From contig CM042009.1 in the NCBI GenBank assembly GCA_023525715.1, forward strand, positions 126,097,319 through 126,161,318: DNA of 64,000 nucleotides, given 5' to 3'. Below, piece by piece: positions 47,701 to 58,337 of this stretch. This DNA comes from Cichorium intybus. Lineage: Eukaryota > Streptophyta > Magnoliopsida > Asterales > Asteraceae. Position numbers and translations under genes: made by a program. Every line of letters starts with the position of its first letter. Position 1 is the first letter of the stretch. The notes under the pieces are model-generated. The model ran no database searches. It saw nothing but the letters and a program-made list of their open reading frames with translations, and was not told the DNA's origin.

Positions 47701-47924
47701 TCCTTATGATGATGGCATAGCAAGTACAAAAAAGGATCATGTGTGGTCTTCGTCATACTTGCATCAACATCTTCCTCAACTCGGACATCTACAAACATAT
47801 ATTCTTCTATGTCAAGAGATAATGACCCTATGGAATTCGTATCCGTAGAAGACTCAACATATTCCTCGTCTTCACTTTCAGTACTTCCTTCTTCACCCAA
47901 ATTAAATGCCGAAGACGAAGCCAT
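44782..47924 (-). pseudogene. MuDR-type transposase of MULE-2, nearly intact but with three disabling changes
   Basis: Four minus-strand exons are supported: 47924-46722, 46308-45843, 45757-45113 and about 45015-44782. Exon 1 holds an acidic start, the MuDR DNA-binding region and the core with GLDGCFLKG and LTLISDQHK (first two catalytic Asp). Exon 2 holds CARHIYANFKKTF and NGISESFN (likely catalytic Glu). Exon 3 holds the SWIM finger (CSCNLWQLSGIPCVH), MPGRPTIKRKR and a zinc knuckle. Exon 4 is an acidic tail with a 20-residue direct repeat (GVPNSQTQASVPETQ). Damage: exon 2 is 466 bp because of one extra A in a run near 45870; TGA at 45719-45721; TAA at 45461-45463; and the knuckle His is Leu (CRKCLQIGLNSRTC). 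The start at 47924 (MASSSAF) was chosen over an upstream ATG that adds a hydrophobic, intron-like stretch. Confidence 0.85.
46309..46721 (-). repeat. T-rich repeated intron of the MULE-2 transposase
   Basis: This intron contains about five degenerate copies of a unit including TTTTGGACAG and AAAAACACTTTTT (plus-strand reading). It grows the intron to 413 bp, against 85 bp for the equivalent gap in MULE-1. Confidence 0.6.
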
Positions 47925-48454
47925 GGTCACTACAAATACAAGAAGCCCACTTTTTAAAACCAAAGACCAAAAAATACAAAATATCAAAAATTACGACATA
48001 TTTGCAATGACATTAAATGACAACTATAAACATTAATAACCATTACTCCTACTACAATGAAAATTGAATGACAAAACATTAATAACCACTTAAATACGTA
48101 AAAGAAACTAACCCTATGACAAATTTCAAAACAAAAAAAATTCATAATAAAAAATCTATTTACCTGTTTGTCGCTTTGTGTTTGTCGCTTCTTGCCTATT
48201 TGTAAGAGAATCCAAAATTTCGAACCTTCTACTTGTATTACTTTCCCATGAAATCGTCTGCGTTTGTGCTTCTTGCCTAGTTGTAAGAGAATCAAAAATT
48301 TCGAACCCTACTTGTATTACTTTCCCGTGAGATCGACCTACGCGTATTCCATCAGATGGAGTTCGAGATTAGAGGTACCACTCCTCATTCTTGACCGATA
48401 AAACCCTATTTCACGTATAGTACTTGTTGTTCACGTATTGTGGGAATGTCTTCG

Positions 48455-48641
48455 TTATCCATGTCATTTTTTATTTTTTTAATTGTCAGGTCACTAAAAA
48501 AGCCGGTGATAGTATAAGAAACCGGGAATTAATGTTAATTTGAAATGTCAACTTAAAAAAAAGGTTAATCTGCAAACATATATAATTGAAGGGTTTTTCT
48601 GTATGAGCTCATAAATAGTAGGGCTTTTCTGTATTTTGCCC
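48455..48641 (-). repeat. MULE-2 right terminal inverted repeat
   Basis: About 187 bp, the reverse complement of the left end. It lies about 530 bp before the transposase start and presumably holds its promoter. Confidence 0.85.
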
Positions 48642-48650
48642 TAAAATGAT

Positions 48651-50920
48651 ACTAAAAACTGGAAAAGATTTATATGGGTAGCAGCAATTTACTTTGCTAT
48701 TACGATATTTGGAATTAGAATTTTATTTTTAAAATGGATAACTTGATATGAATTCAAATTAAAATTCATTGGTTAATTGGTTTTCCGAAAGTTCGAATTA
48801 TAATGAAGTGGCTTTGGATCTTTTTGGATTAAAGGGTTATTTTGATCAAAAAAGAAAAATGCATGAAAAAAATATGTTTAGGCTGAAATGTTTAAGGATC
48901 TTTTGGGATAATAGCCAAAGGTGTTTTTGATGTTGTCTAATGTCAATGATGATCCAAGTAATATTGGGTCGGTCGAATTTTGATTTCAATCATGTTTTGT
49001 TGATGCTGGGTATCCTATTGATGCATTGAAGCTACTTGGTCATAATTATGTCGTTCTCCCGAGGCTGTCATGACGCGTTGGAAATTTTAAGCTTAATTTT
49101 TTGCTGGATGAAGTGCCATTAAAGGCAATATACTTTGGGCCTTCTACTATGCTCAATATCAAATGTGATGTGTAAGTGTGTGTGTTGTTATGTAGCCATC
49201 TTTGGTTAATAAATTAGTAGGAGACAGTTTAGTGAGGTTTAGTTTTGTTTAATTTTGTCAGATAGTATCTTATGTTCTGTACTCAAATTAGTAGGAGACA
49301 GTTTATGGTCAAATAATTGTACAAATTATTTAATGTTTGTTGCTATTGCCTCTTATTTCTATTATACTTTATCAATCGTTTACATTATTATCATTCAAAT
49401 ATTTGTTTATTTTTTAATGCATTTTAGTAAATATTTTTTAATAAAAAATTGGCTTAACTTTAAGTAAGTAAATTAAAATTGTACTAACTAATCTTGGTAT
49501 CTCTATATTTTAACTAACGAAAATTCAAAGTAATTTAATTACTTTTGAAAAAACTATTCCTGGGTTATTTATTATTTGATTTTTCATGTATGTTTATTAG
49601 ATATAATCTAACATTTGTTTGGCTATTAATAAAAAATTTTAAATGCTGAATGAATGAAACCTAACTTTTTTTAAATGCTGAATGAATTAATCGATGTCAT
49701 GTATATTCATTATATATAATCTAATATTAGTTTGGCTATTAATACTTTTTTAACTACCAAAATTAAACTATTATTCGCCTGTCGAAAGAAAACTAACTAT
49801 TGTCCGGAAATTATTGGTCGACTGGTGAAAATAAGGCTACTCGACAACAACATATTTCTACTTTTAACACAAAACTTACAACATACTTTTGTTTTTAACT
49901 CAAAGCAACGATGTTCTTTCAATTTTAACCCAAAAAACATGCCGAAAAATTTATGTTGTATTGTCCAAAGGGATCTCACGTGACAATACAGAAGTCTTAG
50001 TGAAGTCTCACAAAAAAATTCAAAGGTGATTAAGTGTATACTTAAAATGTGGCGTGTAAAGAAATGTTGTGTGATTAATAATGTACAATGAATAATGTAT
50101 TATCACAATTTCCATATGTCGCTTATTTTTATATAATTATGTTAATTTCTATCAAATTATATTTATTACGTCTCACATCAGTTATTAAACTGTCCACGAC
50201 TTAATTTTGAACAATAAATTTGTGTCCCGCAACCAATTTATTATTTTAAGTTTGTCTAATTTAAAGGGAATTATCTTCACAACAGTATACGTAAGGTTTT
50301 AAGAGTTAATCATGATTATACATCTGATACGAAAACTTCATAGGCAAATTTTACAATAAATTTAAAAAGAAAAATGAATGTCATAATTTCTTTAAATATA
50401 GCCAGTTATTAAATCAAACACCGTAACTTTTATTTCCATTTCCGATGTCTATCTCAATGACACCTCATCCCAAGTAAGATCTATCGTTTTATTACAATCG
50501 ATCACACATATTCACGTTAATTCAATAATATATCACATTAAAACGTAGAATATAGCATGCATGTAAACTTGTGACACACCTAATAAGTTAATATTCTAGA
50601 ATATACTTAATGCACATTTTTCATCCTTAATATACAATAACAATTGTGTCCCCATAGAATATATCATGCATTTAACCTATGTATTTACTCTTTAGTTTAA
50701 AATTAATCCAAACAAAAAATCTGACCAACAACTATTTCAGTTTCAAACCAAAATGAAACAAATAAAAATGAACCATATGGAAATTCAAAAAACGGATCAT
50801 AGTGAAAAAATAAATGATATTAATTTAAAAAACCAAAAGCAACCTCTACGGTTTTTGGTTAATTTTAGTGAAACATTGAACCAAACCGCGTGATGCTCGT
50901 TCCTAACAATTTGTGTCATG
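48651..50920. other. non-coding sequence right of MULE-2
   Basis: No gene is seen. The phrase CTAATATTAGTTTGGCTATTAATA (in a shorter diverged form near 49607) is duplicated at 49607-49633 and 49721-49745 together with AAATGCTGAATGAAT. This is the right part of the probable Helitron. Confidence 0.4.
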
Positions 50921-51125
50921 CCGCATTGTGCGGGTATACAGCTAGTATCTTTTTAAGATTAAAAAGTATAATATCCTTACTTAACGCTCTCACTCTCTTT
51001 TCCTTTTCTTTTTTCTTTTCTTCCTTTTTAGTAATTTTATAAATACAAGTTAACTCCAACACTTTTATGTTTTGTAATGATCTATTACTAACATTTAACA
51101 AAACGTAATTTGTTTCACAAATATT

Positions 51126-51325
51126 AACCAAAACAGAGCATAACATAAATGGTAAGTGCATTGTAATGGGAACCAAAGGTGAGTGGTTTGATCCCCACCA
51201 CCTCTAATGCTTTCAACATTTAAAAAAATACGGATCTTGCTGACCCGACTCGCCATCTCACAATGAGATTTGAACCGCGTCTGTCCAATTACCTTACGTC
51301 TTGCCATCTGACCTGCTCGCCAATA
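51126..51325 (-). mobile_element. SINE-like, tRNA-related fragment
   Basis: On the minus strand the sequence contains TGGCAAGACGTAAGG (A-box position) and GGTTCAAATCTC, a good pol III B box, about 25 bp downstream. It then runs through GATCCGTATTTTTTT. A second B-box-like site (GGTTTGATCCCC) is on the plus strand at 51185. No target duplication was found, so this could be a damaged SINE or two fused fragments. Confidence 0.4.
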
Positions 51326-51339
51326 CCAAGTTTCATTTG

Positions 51340-52140
51340 TTACACTTTTGGCCCAAATATTAAAATAAAATTTCGCTTTCGGTCCTTAAAACAACTTTTG
51401 GTTTTTTGCAAATTTTACCCATGTTTTAAATTTTTTTAATGAAGTTGTTCCAAATTTTTAACAATTATTCCCCAACTATTTTTTTTAAAAATTTTTCTTG
51501 TATATATTTTTTTAAAACTTATGTTTTTCTTTTATAAAATTACATTTTTACAACTTCTTTTATATTATATGCTTTTTATAAATTATTTTTTTACAACTTT
51601 TATAAACTTTTTTTACAATAAAACATTTTCCCAAATTTATTTATACAAATTTCCCACAACCCCTTTTACAATATTGTTTATATATGTTTTTATAACTTTT
51701 TTTTACAATAAAACCCCGTTTCCACAATTTCTTTTACAATTTTGCTTATATATGTTTTTACAATAAAACCCATTCCAAAACTTATTTTTACAAAGTTTCC
51801 ATAACTTCTTTTACACTTTATTATATATGCTTTTACAAAATTAGTTTCTTTCTTTTTTATAACTTTTTTTTACAACAAAACCTTGTTTCCATAATTTCTT
51901 TTACAATTTTGTTTATATATGTTTTTACAACTTTTTTACAATAAAACCCCATTCCAAACTTTATCTTTACAAAGTTTCTATAACTTCTTTTACACTTTAT
52001 TATATATGCTTGTACAAAACTAGTTTCTTTTTTATAATCAACAAAAGCCATTTTTAAAATAAAAATTAATTCTTTAATAAAACCATTTAAGGAAACACGC
52101 CACAATTGATTTAACTTTTCATATGGATTTTGTACAATAA
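51340..52140. repeat. degenerate T-rich tandem repeats
   Basis: A unit of about 180 bp (with ACTTCTTTTACACTTTATTA and ATATATGCTTNTACAAAA) occurs at 51770-51950 and again at 51947-52035. Shorter sub-repeats of ACAATAAAACCC and TTTACAATTTTGTTTATATA run back to about 51590. No gene is seen. Confidence 0.6.
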
Positions 52141-52900
52141 ACATATATTAGATGTAAATTTACGATTTTTAGATTATGGTATAAGAGTATGTGTAAGAAA
52201 TAACAACGTTTTTTGATTTATTTCTACACTATACCACCCTATTTTCAACTTTTTCTTATTAAATCATTTTTGTTTCAAAATTCCACCAAATTACAATATT
52301 GTACTTTCAATTTGTTTTATTATTAACACATCGTATTTTGAATCTCTACTCCTTTATGACGTTGTACTTTTAATCTTTTTCTTATTAATACATTATATTT
52401 TCAATAGTAGTCATATTTTTGTAATTGTAGATATAATATTTTCATTATTAACACAATGTAAGTTATATGGAGATGTAAAGAAAAATGTTAGATCTTTTTC
52501 TGAAACCATAGTCTCACCCTTTTGTAGTTTGATAGGAAAACAGTAAAACAATCGCTGTTTAAGTGTACAACCTTTTGTTATATACAAATATACAGTTCAA
52601 CATCTACATTATAGATGTTTCGTAATGTAATTGTTTGTAAATATTTTTTTATAACTAGCGGTTTTTAAAAAAACTTACTTTTATAGCTAACGATTTTAAA
52701 AAACTTATAAATTAATAGTGTTATGCTATTATTTCTTTTTGATAGTTGATATGTGTACTTCCTAGTTTTATAAGAAAAGAAAGAATAATAGAATTTACAG
52801 TTTAAACTTGAAATAAGCGAATAAGTGAAGAGATAACATCTTTGAAGTTTGAACTTTGTAAGTCAAAACTTAAACACAGCCTAAAACCCAAACTGTTACG
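52141..52900. other. upstream region of the tRNA methyltransferase gene
   Basis: AT-rich sequence with no gene. The last 10-15 bp before the start codon (CAAACTGTTACG) recur inside exon 1 as part of the exon duplication, so the 5' untranslated region reaches at least to about 52885. Confidence 0.5.
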
Positions 52901-55900
52901 ATGATGGCAACTGAAACCCTAGATGCTCCGATCAATGGCTCCGGTGAAACAAACCAGCCGGAAGACTGCGCAAACGTCTCTCATTCTTCTCCAGATAAAA
53001 ACCAAACTGTTACGATGCTGGCAACTGAAACCCTAGATACTCAGACCAATGGCGCCACCTCCGACGGCACCGGTGAAACAAACCCGCCGGAAGACTGCAC
53101 GAATGTCTCTCATTCATCTCCAGATACAAAACCAGTAGGCGATGAGAAACAAGGAGAGAAGCGTAAGGAAACCGAATCCGAAACCGTTAAAACCACTTCA
53201 ATTCACCCTCTATCGAAGACGAGTCTCTGTTCTTATTTCAGACGGACAGGCGGTGAGTGTAGCCACGGAGAAACGTGCCGGTATGCTCATGGCGAGGAGG
53301 AGCTCCGACCTCGACCAGATAACACGTGGGACCCTACTTCTGAGAGGGCGAAGAAGTTGAAGTTAGAGAATGAAGACAGAGACAAAGCGGACGAAAGAGA
53401 TGAAGAAGTTATGATGACCGAAAGGATATCGGAGGATGGATGCTCTGAGTCTGCGCTTGATAAATGTTTAGTAAATCTTCCGATGAAGTGGAGTTCGGAT
53501 AATCTACGGAACTTTCTCAACGAGCAGGTGAGCTCTTCTCTGTACTGCATTATTGAATTTGAAGTTTTTGATTGATGGTGGTGGTCTCTTTTTACTGATA
53601 TAACCTTCTTCTGATTTCCAGGGAATCCAGTATAAATCAGCTAAGACAAAGAAAGGAATGATTGTAGGATTCGTAACCTTTGAAACCACAGAGCAAGTGA
53701 AAACTGCAATCGAGGTATTATCTACTTATGAAAATGAAATCGATATGATTCTTCAACTCAATTCACAGTTTCCCTTATTAAAACCTTGTTTTAACAGAAA
53801 CTGCAGGGTAAACCTTTTGGGAACAAAACTCTAAAGATAGCAGATGTCATCCCAAGAGCTTTTGACAGAAATGTGAAACCAAAAATGCTTTCAGACAATT
53901 CAGAAACATTAGAACCTGCAAACGAGGTTGAAGATGGAGATTCAGTCAATGACAGTTCTACCCCTGGAAGTTCAGTATTGAAAGGTAGAAGTGCCCGTGA
54001 AGTTGTGACCCCACTTGCCCATTTGTCTTACACAGATCAACTGGAGCACAAGAAGAGCTCTCTTGCTCAGACTATGAAAAAACTTGTTAGCAACACTTAC
54101 CCTCATTTGTCATTTTTAATTTACAATAACTATTTTTCCTATTTCTTGTATAAACGTACCTTTTTCCATCATTTTGTAGACCAGAAATGCGCGTAAAGCT
54201 TGTCCCAATGGTGTTTCATTACCAGACTGGATTCTGAAATCCAGGGAAATAGGTAATTTTCAAGCTTGCTAACAACAAATTTGTCAATTTTCTCAATCTG
54301 TTATCTTTCCTCAATTTTTTTAGGGTAAATTATGAGGAATAGCAATATACTTTTCAACCAATAATAGCAATGTACTATTATGGGTAAAAGATAAAGTACA
54401 TGGCCCATATTGGTAAAAGGACTAAAGTACATTGCTGTTTTGTTTAATTCATTTTTCCTGTTTGCAGGTGGCCTTCCATGTAAACTAGAGGGTATAATTG
54501 AATCACCACTTGTAAATGGATACCGCAACAAATGTGAATTTTCTGTTGGATATTCTTTACAAGGAAAACCTACAGTCGGATTTTCTCTAGGAAACTTCAG
54601 GTTCTTAAATTTGATTTTAATTTTTGTTATTATTTTTTCCTCATGAATTAATATTGTAATTAAAAATCAGGGAAGGTGTGACAGCTGTTGAAGAACCTCT
54701 AGATTGTCCAAATGTTTCTAGAATTAGTTGTAAATATGCTGAAATCTTCCAGAACTTTCTACAAAATTCAACCTTCCCTATATGGAATAGGATGAATAAT
54801 ACTGGATTTTGGCGTCAACTAACAGTAAGTCAAACTAATCCTTATAATTAATAAAAGATCAAATTGCGAGAAATAGCAACCTACTTTACTTTTACTTCTT
54901 TTAAGTTTTACCAACATTGCCTATATTAGTAAAAAGGGAAAAGTACGTTGCTTTATCAAAATATTATATTGTGATAACTGAAATCATGATTTGTTATAAT
55001 TAGGTCAGAGAAGGAAGGACACCTGGCAAGATTGCTGAGGTGGAATCCGGTGAATCAAATGTTTCAGAAGTCTTGCTTATGGTTCAGGTTGTATTTAGTA
55101 TGCCTATTCAAAATTTATATTTCCATTATTGACCTTCTAATTCTATGTCTTTTTAAATTTATTTACTCAGATTTGCTCAAAGGGTTTGGATGATGAAGTT
55201 ATAAATGTTGAACTTGAAAAAATGGCTGAAGCTTTTATTGTGGGAGCTTCTACAAATTCTCCATGTTTGCCTCTTACTGTACTGGCTGTACAGGTAATTA
55301 ATTACCAGTTACATTGTTCATTGTTGATTAATATTCTTTTTGTTTTTTATATTTTATTTGGGAATTTGCCATGTAGGATCATCAAGGAATATCCAATGTG
55401 GCACCAGCTGATGCTCCATTGCGCCAGCTGTCACTTACAAAGGGCGAAAGTAGATTAATGGAGGAATCTGAAGTTGTTGAAGAAGCTAGGATTCAAGATT
55501 ATATAAATAATCTTCGGTTTGGTATATCACCAACCGCCTTTTTCCAAGTAATAAATTTATATATACATATTGATCTAATATAACTTTGTATATACTTATA
55601 AAATGGAATGATGGAGGAATGGAATGAGTCATTACACTCCATGATCTTGTTTGGTTGCCGTGTAGGAATGGAATGGAATGAGTCATTACATTCCCGAATC
55701 ATGTTTGGTTGGCATGTTGGAATGGAATGGATATATACTTTTTCTATATTGTATGTAAATACAATATACAAATCTAACTTTATTTTATACAGTATTGTAA
55801 TTATAATTACCGCACTTTTAGTTATAAAAATAAAAAATTATAGATAATAAAAGCTTAAAAAATCATATAAGGTATGATAAAAAAAAACTTAGAAAAGTTT

Positions 55901-57350
55901 TCTTGTATATAAACTTACACTACAAGTAAATACAATCTATAATTTTATATTTATTTTATACATTACTTTGATTACAAATAAAAAACTTTTACTTACAAAA
56001 ATAACAAATTAAAGATAATAAAAAAGCTTATTAAAACCCAAATAAGTTACAATAAAAAGAATACTTGTTAAGTTATTATAAAAAAAGAAAATCGTAATTT
56101 AACGAAAAATTAATGAAATTTATTCAGAAAGAACTGTGTGTTTATAATTACAATTACATGAATAATGGGTTACTTTGCAGCTTTTTTTCATTTCAACGGA
56201 ATGAACAATTCCATTCCATTCCTTCACTAATTCCATCATAAATTATAAACTTGAAAATCTTGGCAGGTAAACACCCTTGCAGCAGAAAAACTTTACTCAC
56301 TTGCTGGAGATTGGGCCGGTTTAGGGCCCAATACCCTCCTTTTTGATGTATGTTGTGGGACCGGAACCATTGGGCTCACTTTGGCCCACCGTGTTGGAAT
56401 GGTAACCTACTTTCACCCCACAAAATCTCGCCACCTGTCCTTATAATAATTTTTTTATTGTAATTTGTAAACCCTTTTAGGTTGTCGGAATTGAAATGAA
56501 CGCCTCTGCAGTAGCTGATGCAAATCGGAATGCCGAAATCAACGGAATCAAGAATTGCAGGTTTGTCTGTTCAAAGGTGAGAATAAAAAATATTAAAACC
56601 AAATTTTGGACATTCATTTAATACGTTTTTAACCTTTTTTTGTGTGACAGGCGGAAGATGTGATGGGGTCGCTATTAAAAGAATACTTAACAAAAAAAGT
56701 AGATGACCAGTCCGACTCCGGAATCACTGATTCCGACTCCGGAATCGCTGATTCCGACGTTGGTAATAAAGAAGAAGCAAGCGCTTCTGGTAATGGAAAG
56801 ATTCATCATTTTGAAAATGTCGTCGCCATTGTTGATCCTCCTCGTGTTGGACTTCATCCCACTGTAAGTCAATACCAAAAATAGCAACGTACTTTCATTT
56901 ATTTATTTATTATATTTATTTATTTAACCTTCAAGTGTGTTTTAACAACATTTATTTTGGTGAGTGTAGGTGATCAAGGCTCTTAGAACTCATTCGCGAT
57001 TAAGGAGGCTTGTGTTAGTTTCCACTTTTTAAACTATTTATAATTTTATATTCCCATTTCTTATATTTCCATTAACGTTTATTATTTTGACTTTATTTTT
57101 CAGTTATATTTCATGTAATCCCGAAAGTTTAATGGCAAATGCAATCGAACTTTGTACTCCATCTACTGATAATAATGAAAAAGGAAACAAGAACAATAGA
57201 GGATGGAGAAACATGAGTAGTGCTGGTTTGGCGCGCCATAGAGCCAAATCTATGCCCACGTCTGAACCGTTTCAGCCGGTCAAAGCCATGGCTGTTGACC
57301 TTTTTCCACATACTCCACATTGTGAACTCGTGATGCTTCTCGAAAGGTAA
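52901..57350 (+). CDS. TRM2: CCCH zinc-finger / TRM2-type tRNA (uracil-5)-methyltransferase, 14 exons
   Basis: Exons: 52901-53527, 53622-53714, 53798-54085, 54180-54252, 54468-54600, 54671-54824, 55004-55087, 55171-55293, 55377-55547, 56267-56401, 56481-56576, 56651-56863, 56970-57013, 57104-57350. All introns are GT-AG and the phases fit, giving 826 residues. The protein has a CCCH finger (C110, C120, C126, H130), an RRM-like region around residues 186-245, then the RNA m5U methyltransferase domain. Motifs seen: FDVCCGTGTIG (SAM binding, about 608-618), DPPR (721), SCNP with the catalytic Cys (749) and HCELVMLLER at the end. The family makes 5-methyluridine-54 in the tRNA T loop. The architecture matches the Arabidopsis CCCH protein C3H24 family. 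Exon 1 contains a 38-codon duplication. Exon 12 has a low-complexity DSDSG insert. No disabling change is seen. Confidence 0.93.
54325..54440. repeat. small inverted-repeat insertion in intron 4 of the methyltransferase gene
   Basis: The ends read AGCAATATACTTT and AAAGTACATTGCT, inverted to each other. A similar insertion lies in intron 6. Confidence 0.5.
54855..54955. repeat. small inverted-repeat insertion in intron 6 of the methyltransferase gene
   Basis: The ends read AGCAACCTACTTT and AAAGTACGTTGCT. It has the same layout as the intron-4 insertion. A half copy (AGCAACGTACTTT) lies just inside intron 12 at about 56882. Confidence 0.5.
55602..56238. mobile_element. MITE-like insertion in intron 9 of the methyltransferase gene
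   Basis: The left end TGATGGAGGAATGGAATGAG and the reversed right end TGATGGAATTAGTGAAGGAA are inverted repeats rich in GGAATGGAATG. The element is about 640 bp and makes up most of the 719-bp intron. The left terminal segment is partly duplicated (GAATGAGTCATTACA twice near 55623 and 55676). The ends resemble hAT-type MITEs of plants, but I found no clean 8-bp duplication. Confidence 0.55.
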
Positions 57351-57659
57351 AAAACAAAATAAATCATATTTTTGTTTTTAACATGTTTACTCTAACGTAA
57401 CATGTTCGAGAAAGAATGTTATTTGTATTATTTAATAATCGACGGTGTTTTCTTTTAGTTTTTTTTTTCTTCAAATTTTGTATTCGTTTCGTTCCATGAA
57501 AACGTTTTTGTATTTGTTGAGGATCTTTAAAGGATATATGGTTAGTGAATAGGGAAGAATGAAGATGTCACATTTTTCTTTTCTCTTCTTCAATAATATA
57601 TAAGAATATCCTTTGAAGGATATATGGTCAGTTTGTTGTGTTTTGGTTGAGGATCTTTA
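57351..57659. other. 3' flank of the methyltransferase gene with direct repeats
   Basis: The phrase GAGGATCTTTAAAGGATATA (then TGGTTAGT) occurs at about 57518 and 57649, and GAAGGATATATGGTCAGTTT at 57615. These repeats lead into the first palindrome. Confidence 0.6.
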
Positions 57660-57744
57660 AAGGATATATGGTTAGTTTATTCTGTTTTGGTACCGTATAA
57701 AGTTTATACGGTACCAAAACACAATAAACTGACCATATATCCTT
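57660..57744. repeat. near-perfect palindrome 1, 42-bp arms
   Basis: The arms 57660-57701 and 57703-57744 pair around a single central base (57702), with two mismatches by my count. The centre is GGTACCGTATAAA G TTTATACGGTACC. The arms end in AAGGATATATGG, which also occurs as direct repeats upstream. Confidence 0.85.
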
Positions 57745-57755
57745 CGGTTACGTTT

Positions 57756-57852
57756 ACGCCCCAATCAAAACATTTAAAAAAAAATCATTTGTATTAGTTT
57801 ATACTATAAACTAATACAAATGATTTTTTTTTAAATGTTTTGATTAGGGCGT
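57756..57852. repeat. near-perfect palindrome 2, 48-bp arms
   Basis: The arms 57756-57803 and 57805-57852 pair around 57804 with one mismatch (CCCC against GGGC at the outer end). Similarity continues outward a few bases (CGGTTACGTTT and AAATGTAACTGAACCG). The right arm overlaps the left end of the adjacent MITE. Confidence 0.85.
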
Positions 57853-58337
57853 AAATGTAACTGAACCGAACGAACAAGAAAGAGGCATTGTTTATGTTCG
57901 TCCTTTTAAGTTGACCAAACAAATGAACAAACACAAACGAGTTTTCTTGTTCATGTTTGTTCGTTTAACAAATCATATTGTTCATGTTCGTTCATTTATG
58001 TTCATGAACATAAAAGAACAAACATAAACGAACAGGGATAAATGAACACAACTGAACATTAATAAACATAAACGAACACATAATATTGTAATGTAATTAA
58101 ATACGATTGAACATATATAAACATAAAAGGAACTTAAATAAATGAACGTAAACAAACAATATAAACGAACATTCACGAACGTAATTGAACGAACGAGACC
58201 ATTGTTCATATTCATTTGTTTAACTAAACGAACGAGAATCTGTGTTCATGTTCGTTCATTTATTAAATAAATAAATATAAACGAACTTCCCGCTGAACAG
58301 TTGACAAACGGTTCGCGTGTGGTTCGTCTACAGCCCT
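57846..58337. mobile_element. hAT-like MITE rich in GAAC/GTTC repeats
   Basis: The left end AGGGCGTAAATGTAACTGAA and the reversed right end AGGGCTGTAGACGAACCACA are inverted-repeat-like, a style (AGGGCTGTAxxCGAACC) common in plant hAT MITEs. The interior is built almost entirely from GTTCGTT, GAACAAACA and TGTTCATG units on both strands. A clean 8-bp duplication was not found. Confidence 0.5.

Larger units (their letters stand above)
43039..48641. mobile_element. MULE-2: MuDR-type Mutator-like element, 5.6 kb, two genes
   Basis: Terminal inverted repeats of about 190 bp start GGGCAAAATACAAAAAGCCC (left) and GGGCAAAATACAGAAAAGCC (right, reversed). The 9-mer TAAAATGAT is perfectly duplicated at 43030-43038 and 48642-48650, the hallmark of Mutator-type insertion. 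The left half carries a GRF zinc-finger gene and the right half a transposase gene, convergent, with tandem repeats between them. Intact ends and duplication indicate a recent insertion, although the transposase frame is broken. Confidence 0.93.
41744..50945 (+). mobile_element. probable non-autonomous Helitron containing MULE-2
   Basis: The start TCTATCTACTATTATAAAG after host A resembles plant Helitron 5' ends. The end has a 5-bp-stem hairpin (CCGCA TTG TGCGG, 50921-50933), eight bases and CTAG (50942-50945) followed by T. If these ends belong together, the element is 9.2 kb including the 5.6-kb MULE-2, or about 3.6 kb without it. No Rep/helicase gene is present. The pairing of these two ends is inference; each end is supported on its own. 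Confidence 0.5.

Noticed and set aside
51126..51325. A functional tRNA gene
   Set aside because: A-box- and B-box-like motifs exist, but no cloverleaf with acceptor stem and anticodon arm could be built. A SINE-like fragment is more likely.
57660..57852. Palindromes read as a transcription terminator
   Set aside because: Plant pol II genes do not use hairpin terminators of this kind. The structure is better described as a fold-back repeat.
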